A stretch of 64,000 nucleotides of DNA from Ancylostoma caninum (Eukaryota > Nematoda > Chromadorea > Rhabditida > Ancylostomatidae): positions 620,001-684,000 of the forward strand of contig JBAJFG010000590.1 in NCBI GenBank assembly GCA_037903475.1, written 5' to 3'. Shown here piece after piece: positions 23,320 to 33,489 of this stretch; the first letter of the stretch is position 1, and every line of letters starts with the position of its first letter. The notes beneath the pieces were generated by a model. It had not been told where the DNA came from and did no database searches. It saw only the letters and a list, made by a program, of their open reading frames with translations. The translations under genes were made by a program, and so were the position numbers.

Positions 23320-23560
23320 TGCCCGACGCAGAAAGTGGGCAGCAGGAGGGACCTGGTAATAAAAGCGGGGTCTCCTCCGCTTTGGGGACACAGAGGGAGA
23401 ATAAAGTTAATAAAAATATTCATCATTATATCAAATAAACGATAAAAATTATTTCAAAACTAATAATAAAGAACATTTGAAATAAACTAAAGTAAGATTT
23501 TCATTTGTATTGAAGAGTAATTTCAAAAATTTGGTGACGCATTCTCGGGGAGGGAGGGAG
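23320..23560. repeat. Interspersed AT-rich repeat with GGGGTCTCC motif, copy 1
   Basis: GAAAGTGGGCAGCAGGAGGG, then AAAGCGGGGTCTCCTCCGCT and GGGGACACAG match segments at 26,810-26,880 and (opposite strand) 62,290-62,400. The other side, AAGATTTTCATTTGTATTGA followed by AATTTCAAAAATTTGGTGACG, matches 30,515-30,570. The body between is AT-rich. It looks like a MITE with GC-rich ends and an AT-rich middle. Confidence 0.5.
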
Positions 23561-24013
23561 GAAGAGGAAAGCTACCATTTTCCATCCGAAACCGCCTAGG
23601 TTCTGGCGGATCACTCTTGCAGTGTGCGGATGAGCATCGTCAGTGTAGAATCGTGCCGAGATCCGAATGCTTTCCTGCGATAACTGCCAGATAACTGCCA
23701 CCAATCTATCTGCTCTGCTCATCATCAACAACCCAATTCCGTCAACACTTGAGATGGACATGAAGACATCGCTTCCAGTATGGAGATCGCTTCCGGTCAG
23801 ATCATCGTGGCTCGCTATGATAATTTTTACGCCTTGCCCAATTGACACAGGTGATCGGTGATGGTGAAGAAGTAAACATCCCGGCCTTTGGCACGTGGTT
23901 CGGCATGGATCTGAACCTGCCAGCTGTCGCAGTCGATCATTGTTGACTCCGGATGCGTCTACCGACCGCGTGGCAAAGTTGAATTCGTAGTCCCCTAAAT
24001 ATAGCAGTCTCAA
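23561..24013 (-). pseudogene. Frame with a transposase-like DDAHPHTARV motif
   Basis: A minus frame open over 23,501-24,013 contains ARFYTDDAHPHTARVIRQNL, resembling the second catalytic region of mariner/Tc1-type transposases (QxDNARPHTA), where the first D of the motif is catalytic. The rest of the frame is not recognisable and its C terminus is read from the repeat at 23.32-23.56 kb. The third catalytic motif (SPDLxPxD) is absent. Possibly a fragment of a DNA transposon; a chance match is also possible. Confidence 0.3.
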
Positions 24014-26358
24014 CTAATCTTGTGCAGTGCGTTAGGACACCATACTGTTCCCACGTACAGCGTTATTGCCACGACTGGATGCGGCTGGTGCAAGCGTTCA
24101 CAGATAATGATGGCAATAAACTTGCACATGAGAGACCTCCTTATATGCACAAGACAGGTTGCTGCAAGGCAGCGCGGGGTAAAAGTCACACTTTTGAAAA
24201 CCGCGAGAACTTCCCCCAAAACCCAACACAATTGAGAACGTGGTAATAGCATATTTGCCCTCTCACAAATCACAAGAATATTTCGCAAAGTAGTGAATCA
24301 AGAAAGAACAAAGGTAAGCTTCTTCTAATTTCGCCACTTTTTTTGCAGATTTTGCTAAAGAGGGGAATGACAATATTGGAAAAGGTTCAAAAAAACCGCT
24401 TTCGCATTAAATTGGTGGCAGTTGTGTTTTCCAGACACTTCTTCGCTATGTAGATTTGTCGCTTAAAAGGTTAACATGTCTCCAAAGGCTCAAAGTTCTT
24501 CCCATTTCCAACCATTGGCGTCAGACCATTGTTAATTTCGCTTCTATTGGGGTGTAAAACTATAATAACTAACGCACCCTTTTTCATCTCTATCAGAATG
24601 CTATCGAAAACATGGGCTCAACTGTCTGAAGTACTTAAATAGCAATTCTTTGCACATCTTATGTAAGTACATGATTCGACTGGGTAGAGTCAAATTCCGA
24701 ATTTTAAAAAATATGAAAGACTTTCAAATGGAGTCACGAAGTGAAGTTCTCATATTGTCACCCTAGTAAAGCATTCACAGATTTTCGCATCCCACCGCGC
24801 AGGTTACACCAAGCCTAGTTCGGACCCATAATTTGGCATCTGTTCTCGGTTCAAAGTTGTTTCAGAGGAAATCATCGAACTGTACATCATCGATAGATTG
24901 GGCACCCTCAGCCCTAGTCTGCGTCAACACCTACCCTCTAAGATGTGCTGAGAAGCAGCAGAACCGTTAGCAGAAAAACAACAGAAAATACCGCTTGACT
25001 CTTAAAACTAGAGAAAACTGCTAGGTCCTCATTCGATGTCGAAGACATGGCAAGGGATTACAGCAATTCATGAAGAAAATTCTGAAGGACATATTCTTAT
25101 TGCTGGGAGCTGCCCTTTCCGGAAATATCACATAGTGCGTGCCGTAGGACTCATCGTGAGCCATGGAGAATGATGTCTGCACGGCCGAATTCCAATCCAA
25201 TAGATTTTTCCCTGTGTTCTATGTTAAAAAGGGAGTACTGACCTATCCATCATAAGAACCTTCTTTCTCCGAGAAAAAAAAAACTCCTAAAAACTGCTGC
25301 GACGAAATTAGTGAAGAGCACCTTCTGAGCCATCTGTAAACTTAACGGGAGTTTTGACCTTTTATGGCCACGTTAGAGCTTCAAAATTTCAGGGCGATGC
25401 TAATTTTCGGCCGCCCTGTAGGACACTAGATGTATTGCTGTATGGCCTCCTCTCCAACTACTTCAATCACAATAATAGATGTTGAACGCGCTTTCCAAAT
25501 ACCTAAGAATTTAATATTTTGCATGAATGACACTTGAGAAAGCTACCAAGATGTAAAGCTGCTGAATTCAAGGTAACTAGTAATGGGTACAAGCTTCTCA
25601 CCTGCATCATAAAGCTGAAATCCATGGTGTCTCTAGTAGTCCTGCGTAGCTGAAAAGCAAGGAATTCATATACTACAATCTGTCATTAATGTTCCACTGC
25701 ATTCAAGGGAAGTTTGTTCCGCTTTTCAAGATCGTCACCATAAGTTAGTTCTGACCATAGTGGTGAAATTTGATGTTGCTGTATACTCATTTCGGAGCGT
25801 TACGCTACATCGAGCACCTGGAAACTTTCGACAAAATTTCTCTGCCAAAGTTCTTGAGATACCATTTGTGATTGACTTGTGAGTCAAACGCAGTGGAAAA
25901 AGTTGCAGTTAAAGGTCAGATACACTAATACACCATCAGAGTCTATAGGAAGGCTCCTTTGCCGAAAAGACGGCCCGAAAAATTGAAAATCCGCCGCTTT
26001 AAGGGTATCTCCAGGCTTCGCCAGCAATCGTAGCACTGCTGGCGGTCTTGGCGATCGATATGCATCGTTTTCACAATCCTTTCATCCACATCTCCAGTTC
26101 ATTTTTAGCACATCCTCGAGAGAAACAGGCGAGGGGCAGCTATGAGCTCCGGTTGAGGGCGATCCAAGGTGATGTAACGTGGCAATCGATACGTATCGTT
26201 TCTATCTTTTGTATTTCTTATATCGCTGCTTCGTTTTGATTCATTTTGAACTGGCGAAGTCTGGGGATACTCTAGGGCTAGCTTTCATCGTTTTGTATGA
26301 GGTGCTCACTGACTCTTTAGACGCTGAGTTTATATCGATCTGTTTATCACGTTTACGA
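24014..26358. other. Intergenic with one lone transposon end
   Basis: At 25,395-25,425 the complement reads ACAGGGCGGCCGAAAATTAG, a terminal repeat close to that of the 18.06-kb element; its partner end was not found. Otherwise no recognisable genes. Short near-repeats GCGATCGATATGCATCG / GCAATCGATACGTATCG lie at 26,051 and 26,181. Confidence 0.35.
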
Positions 26359-26533
26359 ATGGACACAACAAGCGAGCTGCTACGAAATATAGTGAGGACC
26401 ACAGAGGTAGCTGACGATCTTCCGAATGAACAATACAGGTAATTTTGCTTTCTTTTGATACGTTTTTGTCAAACTGTTGCCATTCAATCAATTTTACAGT
26501 GGCACGTGGACGAAGGACTTTGACTTCGTGTAG
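26359..26533 (+). CDS. Small two-exon gene or 3' end of a gene
   Basis: ATG at 26,359 opens MDTTSELLRNIVRTTEVADD...NEQY to a donor CAG|GTAATT (26,439). A 61-base intron ends TTTTACAG (26,499), an excellent nematode acceptor, and the second exon gives SGTWTKDFDFV and TAG (26,533). The phases match (2 then 1 base). The total from this ATG is 37 residues, but the frame is open upstream of the ATG, so these may be the last exons of a larger gene. I do not recognise the product. It lies on the plus strand inside the proposed long intron of the minus-strand receptor gene. Confidence 0.35.
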
Positions 26534-26799
26534 TTACGGTTTTTCAAAGCAGTCTTCGTTCTAGTTTCCACTCGGAGAATACCACCTCCTTGGGTCTGAG
26601 CTCTGACGCTCAAATTTCTGAGCCACTCCCTTGGCAAAATAGCCTTCTTGATGGTCGCTGTTGGTGTGTCTAACTCGTGAGCTGTAATGACAAAGAGAAT
26701 GGGTTGTCAAAGATGTGCTTCTTAAACTTTAAGGACCTTATCCGTCACTGGAAGCGAAGAAATTCGTTTTTCAAATAAATTTGCGAGAAGCCAAAAAAT

Positions 26800-26940
26800 T
26801 GTTAAGTGGGCGTGAGGCGGGGCGTGGGAAATAAGTGGGGTCTCCGCCGTTCTGGAGACCCAGATAGTAAATAAAATTGATAAAAATATTAAATTATAAT
26901 AATTAATAATTAATAATAATTATATTAAAAACAAGAAGAC
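26800..26940. repeat. Interspersed AT-rich repeat with GGGGTCTCC motif, copy 2
   Basis: AAGTGGGCGTGAGGCGGGGC, then AAGTGGGGTCTCCGCCGTTC and GGAGACCCAGATAG, followed by (AATTAATAAT)-rich DNA. Shares its ends with 23.32 kb and 62.3 kb. The LINE at 27.04 kb begins just after it. Confidence 0.5.
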
Positions 26941-27082
26941 GAGACAAGAAGCGAGAGACCGCAATATCAAACTTGGTTACAGGCAGTGGGTGGTGTACCG
27001 TAGAAAATTGAAAAAAAATCTCCGAACTGCCTGAGAAGCTATCGGGAAACGCGTAACGCCCCACGGTTCTTCCCTCGGTCTT

Positions 27083-27721
27083 AAATGTTTCTTATGTAAC
27101 GTTCGGAGTCTTGCCAACAAATTTCACCTCCTACGACTTTTTATCTCTGTTCATAACCCGGATCTTCTTTTTTTGACAGAAACGTGGCTATCTGCTAAAT
27201 TTTCCAATTCTGAAATCCTAGGTGGTTTGCCCTATCAAATCTACCGTAGCGACCGCCTGGGCAGAAAAGGTGGTGGTGTCTGCTGTATCGCTAAGAAAGC
27301 ATTTATTCTGAAAAAAGTTCCGATGCCTTCAGTCTCAAATAGTGACCTACTTTGCCTAGACTTGTTCACCCCGGAATTGTCTATCACCGCACGCTGGAGT
27401 TTAATCTATTGCCCTCCAAGCTCCTCTGCATGTGAAGATAAACACGTAATCGACATTCTGAATGATTTTTGTTCAATAACAACAGACTTGATTATACTTG
27501 GTGATTTTAATATAGACATAGCACGGAAAATTGACGCTGTAACTACATCCAGAATGAGTAGATTCACTGATTTTTTCGAAAACTGCGGTCTTAAGCAACT
27601 TGTCAACAGGCCTACCAGAGATCAAGCAATACTTGATCTTGTTTTGACATCTTCTTCGCTATTGAAAAAAACTCTCATTTTACCACCAACTGGAGCGTCA
27701 GACCACAACTATATTTTTTAA
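27083..27721 (+). pseudogene. LINE endonuclease domain (exonuclease-endonuclease-phosphatase family)
   Basis: Begins CNVRSLANKFHLL (the typical NxRSLxNK opening), then DLLFLTETWLS (catalytic Glu in TETWL), YRSDRLGRKGGGVC, DLIILGDFNID (catalytic GDFN) and SDHNYIF near the end (SDH motif). All main catalytic motifs survive, so the domain decayed only recently or by a few hits. It would nick target DNA to prime reverse transcription. After 27,721 the frame is lost. Confidence 0.8.
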
Positions 27722-28178
27722 TAACTATATTTAACTAACTATATTTTTTACTTTTAAAGTTGACTATTTTAATATACATGTTCTTCCTATGCCAGACTTC
27801 TATTACGAACGAATCTCCGCACAACCCTCTGAGGTCGACTGGTGGAATGTCTTTCAAAACTATGAGTCCACTGATGATCTGTACAGGCTCTGTAATTTAT
27901 TCCATATTCGCTCGATTTGTTCCATTCCAAGTTCCCCAAAGAGCACACTATGTGGTATACGAAGCATATCCAAAATCTTATTCAGCAAAAAGCCCGACTT
28001 TTCCGTGAACTTTCGCACGCACTTGACGATTAAAAATACAAAAATATTTGCAGAAATCTCGATTATAAGCTAAAGAAATACGAAAAAATTCAGAGCGACG
28101 CTTTTTGGGAAAACCAGCCATACAATCCTTATTCGCATACGTACGTACCAGAATAAAAACGCGGCAAATTCACCTACA

Positions 28179-29637
28179 TTGTTGGATCATTCAGGCAAGC
28201 ACCTTATCAGCGATAAAGAGAAAGTTGAAGGACTAGGAGAACTTTACGGCGAGGTTCCATCACTCTGGAAAAAAGCTATTGTAACCGCTATACGTAAGAA
28301 TTCAAATGCTTCAACTTCGCATGATTATAGACCAATTAGCTTATGTCCGCCACCGGTGAAGATATTAGAAAAGATCTTGCGCAAGACTATCCTGTCTTGG
28401 CTGAGCGAGCGTAGACTCCTACCAGAAGAGCAGCATGGCTTTATCGCTGGTGCTTCCACCACCACGCAACTTGCGGGTACGATGTACGAGTGGTTAAATG
28501 CTCTAAATGATGGAAAATCCATAGACGTAATCTATTTTGATTTAACTAAGGCGTTCGACAAAGTAAACCATGGAAAACTCCTCAACATACTTGCACGTCT
28601 ACAGATGCCTACTCAAGTTCTTCGTTGGCTCAAGTCGTATCTATAGGACTCAAATTCTCGAAAAGACATCTATGTTCAAGCGGCTTCCCTCAAGGGGGAG
28701 TATTGTCACCGCTACTCTTCCTTATCTACTGTCATAGTTTGCCCAATGTCCTGAAGACGCACGCAAGAATAAAAATACAAATATACGCGGACGACATAAA
28801 AATCTATGCATCCTACAATGAGCTTAACCTGAACGAAATTCATGATGCTCTTCTAGAATCGATTCATAGAATCATGGAGTGGTCTCGATGTTGGGATCTT
28901 CCCGTAAATCTATCCAAAACGTTCTTTCTTGTTTCACTTAGGGAACATACCAACGACAGACTACGTACTTAATGGTATTCCACTTCAAAGGAAGGACCGT
29001 GTAAAAGATCTTGGTATACTTCTAGGAAGTCAGCTAAATTTTGAACCTCACATTGACATGGCCGCAAGGAAATCTTTTGCAACCATGTTCACCATCTTTC
29101 GCAGCGTCCCTAGATAACACAAGTATATTTCTGAAACTATATAGAAGTTATGTGCTTCCTCATTTAGAATATTGTTCTCAGATTTGGAACCCCTACACCA
29201 AAACGCATCAAAATAAAATCGAGAATCGAAAAGTGTTCACCAGAATAGTCTTTTACAGAGTTTTCCTTGATTAGAACTACCCATTTTCGCTGCCCTCTTA
29301 TAGAGAGCGAATGAATACGCAGGGCTTAAAGAGCCTAGTGTATCGCAGGGTTACCAAAGATCTAGTTTTCTGTTTTCGAGTTCTCCGTATGGGTGTCAAA
29401 CTGAGAGCTAGCACTTACTGGAAATTCACTCCTACTTGTGGTAGATCAGGTTTGTACTCGTTGCAGTATGGCAAAATTGAAGCTCCTTACAAAGCCAAGC
29501 TCCACTCTCTCTTCTATCGTGGCGCTCACTGGCTGCAAAAGCTACCCAATGAGGTACTGTCTTCACGTAATGTTAGCATTTTTCGGGCCAGATTACGGAA
29601 GCTCGAACTTTTGAACCTTTCGAGCATTACCGACTAG
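28179..29637 (+). pseudogene. LINE reverse transcriptase and C-terminal domain
   Basis: Domains read in order: LWKKAIVTAIRKNSNAS and DYRPISLCPPPVKILEKIL (fingers), EEQHGFIAGASTTTQL, motif A VIYFDLTKAFDKVNHGKLL, a TAG stop, then SGFPQGGVLSPLLFLIY, the catalytic motif YADDIKIYASY, then, with frame changes, KDRVKDLGILLGSQLNFEPH, RSYVLPHLEYCSQIWNPY and TYWKFTPTCGRSGLYSLQYG with HWLQKLPNEV. It would copy the LINE RNA at the nicked target. At least four frame breaks make it a pseudogene. It serves as the best internal reference for the more decayed LINE pieces in this window. Confidence 0.85.
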
Positions 29638-29660
29638 TAGAGTTTCCTTCATCTTCATTA

Positions 29661-30450
29661 CCATCACCCAAGATAAAATTTTCACTTTCAGCTACTTCTG
29701 CGGAGTTTTCGTCTTATCCTCACCGTCCACCTTTCACCGGGTTTATCTGATGTTGTGTTCATTTCTGATGATTTCTTTTTTTTGTCCGTTTTTCCTTGTG
29801 TTCTGACTGAGAAGTATGGTATTTTTTTTGAAAGAAGCTTCTGTTTCGTTGATTGCTGGCGTGGGTCCGCGCGGGTTGGCGTGAGTACTTTGAGCAGCAA
29901 GTACGCGCTTTTTTTCGATGAGAATTAGTATGTACAATCCGTAATTGCAAGTCGTTGGCCGTTCTGCTCCTACCCAGCCTGCAAGATCAACGGGGTTAGC
30001 TAGTATACCCGTTTCCCGAAGTTCTTGTAGGTTCCCAGGACTTTTCATGGATTTCCATGGGAACGAGGACATTTTGCTAGCTGATGGGGGTGCATGGAGC
30101 AACGCCTTTTAAGACTTGCATTCCTAGTTCCTTCCTCTTCACAACCCGCCCGAAGTCTTCGTAATGCATATGCGTATTCTTCATCGTAAAGCACGAAATC
30201 AAATGGAGCCCACCACAATTTACAATTCCTAATTCCGGAAAACCCACACCGCACTGTCCTAGTACCACATTAACGAAGCAGCTTTGCTTTGTTTTCTTCG
30301 TGAATTTCATGCTCTATTCCGAGGTTTCTATTGTTAGTCCTGTTCTAGTTTGAGAGACATTTCCTATTTTTTTGTTTTGGATTTTTATCTAGGTTTCCAG
30401 TTCTAATAGTTGCAATTTTCTCAATATGTCTGTAGCGCACCGTGAGTGCA
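29661..30450. other. Possible unrecognised coding remnant, minus strand
   Basis: Overlapping minus frames of 60-119 codons (29,743-30,310) look less random than their surroundings (for example SPGNLQELRETGILANPVDLAGW split below here, LGQCGVGFPELGIVNCG), but carry no family motif that I recognise and no clean splice pairs. They may belong to the LINE 3' region on the other strand or to another element. Confidence 0.2.
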
Positions 30451-30600
30451 ATAAAACACAAAACAGAAAACATAAATATAATATCAAAAATAAACAATTA
30501 AAAAAGAACTAATTCAAGATTTTTTTGTATTGTAAAGCAATTTCGAAAATTTGCCGACCCATTCCATGCGTCCGCCACTGTTCCACGCCCAACATTTTGT
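30451..30600. repeat. AT-rich repeat end related to 23.5 kb
   Basis: AATAAAACACAAAACAG... leads into CAAGATTTTTTTGTATTGTA, then AATTTCGAAAATTTGCCGAC, the same end as at 23,497-23,545. The GC-rich other end is not present here. The mariner begins 38 bases later. Confidence 0.45.
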
Positions 30601-30709
30601 GGTACTTAGGAGCCTTCCGTGACAAAGAACTTAGGTATTAGGTTGGTCCGAAAGTTTTGCACCAAGATATTTTTTAGGATCAACAATTTCAAAGACTTTG
30701 AATCAAAAT

Positions 30710-31462
30710 GCCAACACATGTGAACTGTAGGATACACATGACTGCAGCCGCACAATAATCGTCAGACATCTCGAAGCGCTGGGTTTCAGAAAACTGATGA
30801 CGGGTTGGGTCCCCGCGAACTGAGTGCCTTGCAGGATTGAGTGTGCGGCAGTCTTTGCTGCTGCGTGCTGCGAGCAACTTCCTCCGCCAGCTCATTACTG
30901 GAGATAAGAGTTGGGTCTGTGTGTTAACCACACACGAGAGAAAAGTTGAGTCGCGCGTAGTGAACCATCTCCAATATAGCCAAAAAGAGAGGTTCACGAA
31001 AGAAGGTTTTTCTGTGTTGTTGGTGGAATTCTGAGGGAATCCTGTATCGGGAACTGCTGACACCTGGGCCACTGTGACTGCTAAGTCTCCACTTCTTAAG
31101 TACAGAAACTGGGAGACGCAACTCACCTGAAGCGTGGAAAAACTGACCATGTTGCTCCACTTCATGACAACGCCCGACCTCACGTGGCGAAGCTTACCCA
31201 CCAAAAAATGGCCGAATTAGGTTGGGAGGATCTACCACAATCCGTTTATTTTCCTGACTTATGCCCGTCCGAATACCACTTGCTCGGAGCCCTGAGGTTG
31301 CATCTACGAGAAAACAAATTCGGTGATTGGACCAAATCGAAGTGTGAGATTCGAAGCTTCTTAGACTCGCAGCTGCAAGAGTTCTTGACCTCTTTAGCTG
31401 ATGCTTTAGTGAAGCGTTGGCCATACCTCGTGGATCATGAGCATGATTATTTTGTTGATTGA
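30710..31462 (+). pseudogene. Mariner transposase, inactivated
   Basis: Fragments in different frames read HLEALGFRK and GWVPREL (linker WVPHEL motif), RQLITGDKSWV (around the first catalytic Asp, TGDE-W), GIPRESCIGN, and a continuous C-terminal piece from about 31,184: AKLTHQKMAELGWEDLPQ, YFPDLCPSEYHLLGAL (third catalytic region, normally YSPDLAPSD), KRWPYLVDHEHDYFVD and a TGA at 31,460. The final acidic residue of the PSD motif is Glu. Several frameshifts and stops rule out activity. It would bind the terminal repeats and move the element to TA sites. Confidence 0.8.
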
Positions 31463-31494
31463 TATCATGACTTATAATAAAGGGCTTAGTCTGT

Positions 31495-31497
<3 letters not shown>

Positions 31498-31578
<81 letters not shown>
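31498..31578. repeat. (GT)n microsatellite, about 40 units
   Basis: Uninterrupted GT repeat of 81 bases starting 36 bases after the transposase stop codon. Interpretable as a microsatellite grown inside the mariner 3' region. Confidence 0.95.
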
Positions 31579-31582
<4 letters not shown>

Positions 31583-31625
31583 GAAATTCGAGGGCGTGGC
31601 TTAGAGTGAAGAAAATGTTCTACAC

Positions 31626-32577
31626 CGGGTCCACTGTTGCTGTAGGAGTGCGCCGGCGTCCAAAAGTGAGGAAACGCCTGGAGTCGGGTCCAACGGTGTG
31701 ATAAGAGTGCGTCGGCGTCCAAAAGTGGGGAAACGCCTGCAGTCGGGTCCAGCGGTGAGATAAGGGTGCGTCGGCGTCCAAAAGTGGGGAAACGCCTGGA
31801 GTCGGGTCCAACGGTGTGATAAGGGTGCGCCGGCGTCCAAAAGTGGGGAAACGCCTGGATTCGGGTCCAACGGTGTGATAAGGGTGCGCCGCGTCCAAAA
31901 GTGGGAAACGCCTGGTCGGGTCCAGGTGTGATGGGGTGCGCCGGCGTCCAAAACTGGGGAAACGCCTGCAGTCGGGTCCAGCGGTGTGATAAGGGTGCGC
32001 CGGCGTCCAAAAGTGGGGAAACGCCTGGAGTCGGGTCCAACGGTGTGATAAAGGTGCGCCGGCGTCCAAAAGTGGGGAAACGCCTGCAGTCGGGTCCAGC
32101 GGTGTGATAAGGGTGCGCCGGCGTCCAAAAGTGGGGAAACGCCTGCAGTCGGGTCCAGCGGTGTAATAAGGGTGGGCCGGCGTCCAAAAGTGGGGAAACG
32201 TCGGGTCCAACGGTGTGATAAGGGTGCGCCGGCGTCCAAAAGTGAGGAAACGCCTGCAGTCGGGTCCAGCAGTGTGATAAGGGTGCGCCGGCATCCAAAA
32301 CTGGGGAAACGCCTGAAGTCGGGTCCAGCGGTGTGAAAGGGTGCGCCGGCGTCCAAAAGTGGGGAAACGCCTGCAGTCGGGTCCAACGGTGTGATAAGGG
32401 TGCGCCGGCGCAGTCGGGTCCAACGGTGATGTGGGGAAACGCCTGGAGTCGGGTCCAACGGTGTGATAAGGTGCGCCGGCGTCCAAAAGTGGGGAAACGC
32501 CTGTAGTCGGGTCCAACGGTGTGATAGGGTGCGCCGGCTTCCACAAGTAATAGGAATTCGCTAGGCGGGTCCATTTC
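31626..32577. repeat. 59-bp minisatellite, about 16 copies
   Basis: A 59-base unit (GTCCAAAAGTGGGGAAACGC, then CTG(G/C)AGTCGGGTCCA(A/G)CGGT, then GTGATAAGGGTGCGCCGGC) is repeated head to tail, with shortened units near 31,893, 32,190 and 32,420. Because 59 is not a multiple of three and the minus strand has no stop in any register, it creates long spurious minus-strand frames (285, 346 and 362 codons) of PLDPTAGVSPLLDAGAP-like repeats. It lies wholly inside the mariner. Confidence 0.95.
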
Positions 32578-33105
32578 TGCATGAGGGGTACGCTTATCCT
32601 GTTTCGGCGGACCCTCCTACCTAAATCACCTAGATGTACATTGTTTCCTTTCGTATCCATGTTCTCTTCCCATTCCGTTTGTGTCTGAATGAACCACTCC
32701 TTCCTTTCCGTTTATATACACCGGTGGACCCTTATCACTTGAATTACCACAACAACCAGTTGAGCCTAAATCATTTCTAGATAACATTTGCACTGAATGG
32801 GTTACCTCAGTTCTTCACGGCCACTAACTTGGCTCATATTGAAGAGCAAACTTCGTTCATATGGGGGGGGGGGGAAGCTACCACCTACAGGATCAAGGGA
32901 TTCTCAGTAGAGCGATAGAACAGATTTGATCAATCCATTCACACTTTTGTGTTTGCTTTCAACGTGCAGTATGCAAGCGAAGCGAGCACCAATAGAAGTC
33001 TGGAGGTCCGGCGTTAGCCGGCGGCCAGACTGGTCTATTCATAATGAACTTAACATTTTTTGAAAAATGTATGAGATTAGGTACAAGACTTTCGGACCAA
33101 CCTAA

Positions 33106-33489
33106 TTTATTCGGTAGGAAAGAATGACTGGATCACGAGGAATCAAAGGAATCAAAGAAATGGGAGTGTTGGTTTCGTTTGCCAAGAGCGGCGAGCAAGT
33201 GTTTTCCCTTTATGTCCGCAGGTCTCGTCACGGACGGAAAATGTCATGATACATGCAAGCATGCTTTTACAGTACATGTATAAGAGATCGAAACTCCAAA
33301 TAAGACTGCTGGGTTCATGAATGTGACTACGGTATTTCCGCTGATGAGTCATTATCCTCTTTCTTCGCTTACCATTTGTGATAAGTTAATAAGTTGACAG
33401 TGTTTTTTACCCTGGGTATCTTGGCTCCTAGTCAAGAGTTTTGGAGGATGTTACTTTTAACGGATTGCAACATTCATTCTAAACGATAC
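33106..33489. other. Non-coding, between mariner and receptor exon
   Basis: No exon with a transmembrane segment follows the TM5 exon here. A short minus peptide resembling a TM7 ending (TFMNPAVLFGVSIS, around 33,270-33,330) lacks a preceding TM6 and clean splice sites; I do not call it. Confidence 0.3.

Larger units (their letters stand above)
27040..29660 (+). mobile_element. CR1-like non-LTR retrotransposon (LINE), nearly full ORF2 but inactivated
   Basis: A 2.6-kb plus-strand element with, in order, an endonuclease domain, a reverse transcriptase and the CR1/Jockey-type C-terminal domain. Frames are broken at about 27,721-28,179, at a TAG after 28,646, at about 28,950 and at about 29,100-29,320. 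The 3' end lies soon after the TAG at 29,637. No ORF1 or 5' UTR was identified; the AT-rich repeat at 26.8 kb lies immediately upstream. It sits in the proposed long intron of the serpentine receptor, in the opposite orientation. Confidence 0.85.
30638..33105 (+). mobile_element. Mariner transposon enlarged to 2.47 kb by satellite DNA
   Basis: The left end TTAGGTTGGTCCGAAAGTTT (30,638; preceded by TA) and the right end, read inward from 33,105, TTAGGTTGGTCCGAAAGTCT form about 26 bases of terminal inverted repeat with two mismatches. The right flank is TT rather than TA. Mariners are usually about 1.3 kb; the excess is a (GT)n microsatellite, a 59-bp minisatellite and about 480 bases of extra DNA between transposase and right end. 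The last 70 bases before the right end (ACATTTTTTGAAAAATGT) are ordinary mariner 3' sequence. Confidence 0.85.

Noticed and set aside
31486..32660. Three very long overlapping minus-strand frames (285-362 codons) with Pro/Thr/Asp-rich repeats
   Set aside because: They are the 59-bp minisatellite and the (GT)n repeat read in registers that lack stops; not protein genes.
33260..33340. TM7-like minus peptide TFMNPAVLFGVSIS after the TM5 exon
   Set aside because: No TM6 between it and TM5, stops just upstream, no clean acceptor, and an in-frame stop soon after. The exons at 22 kb give a better receptor ending.
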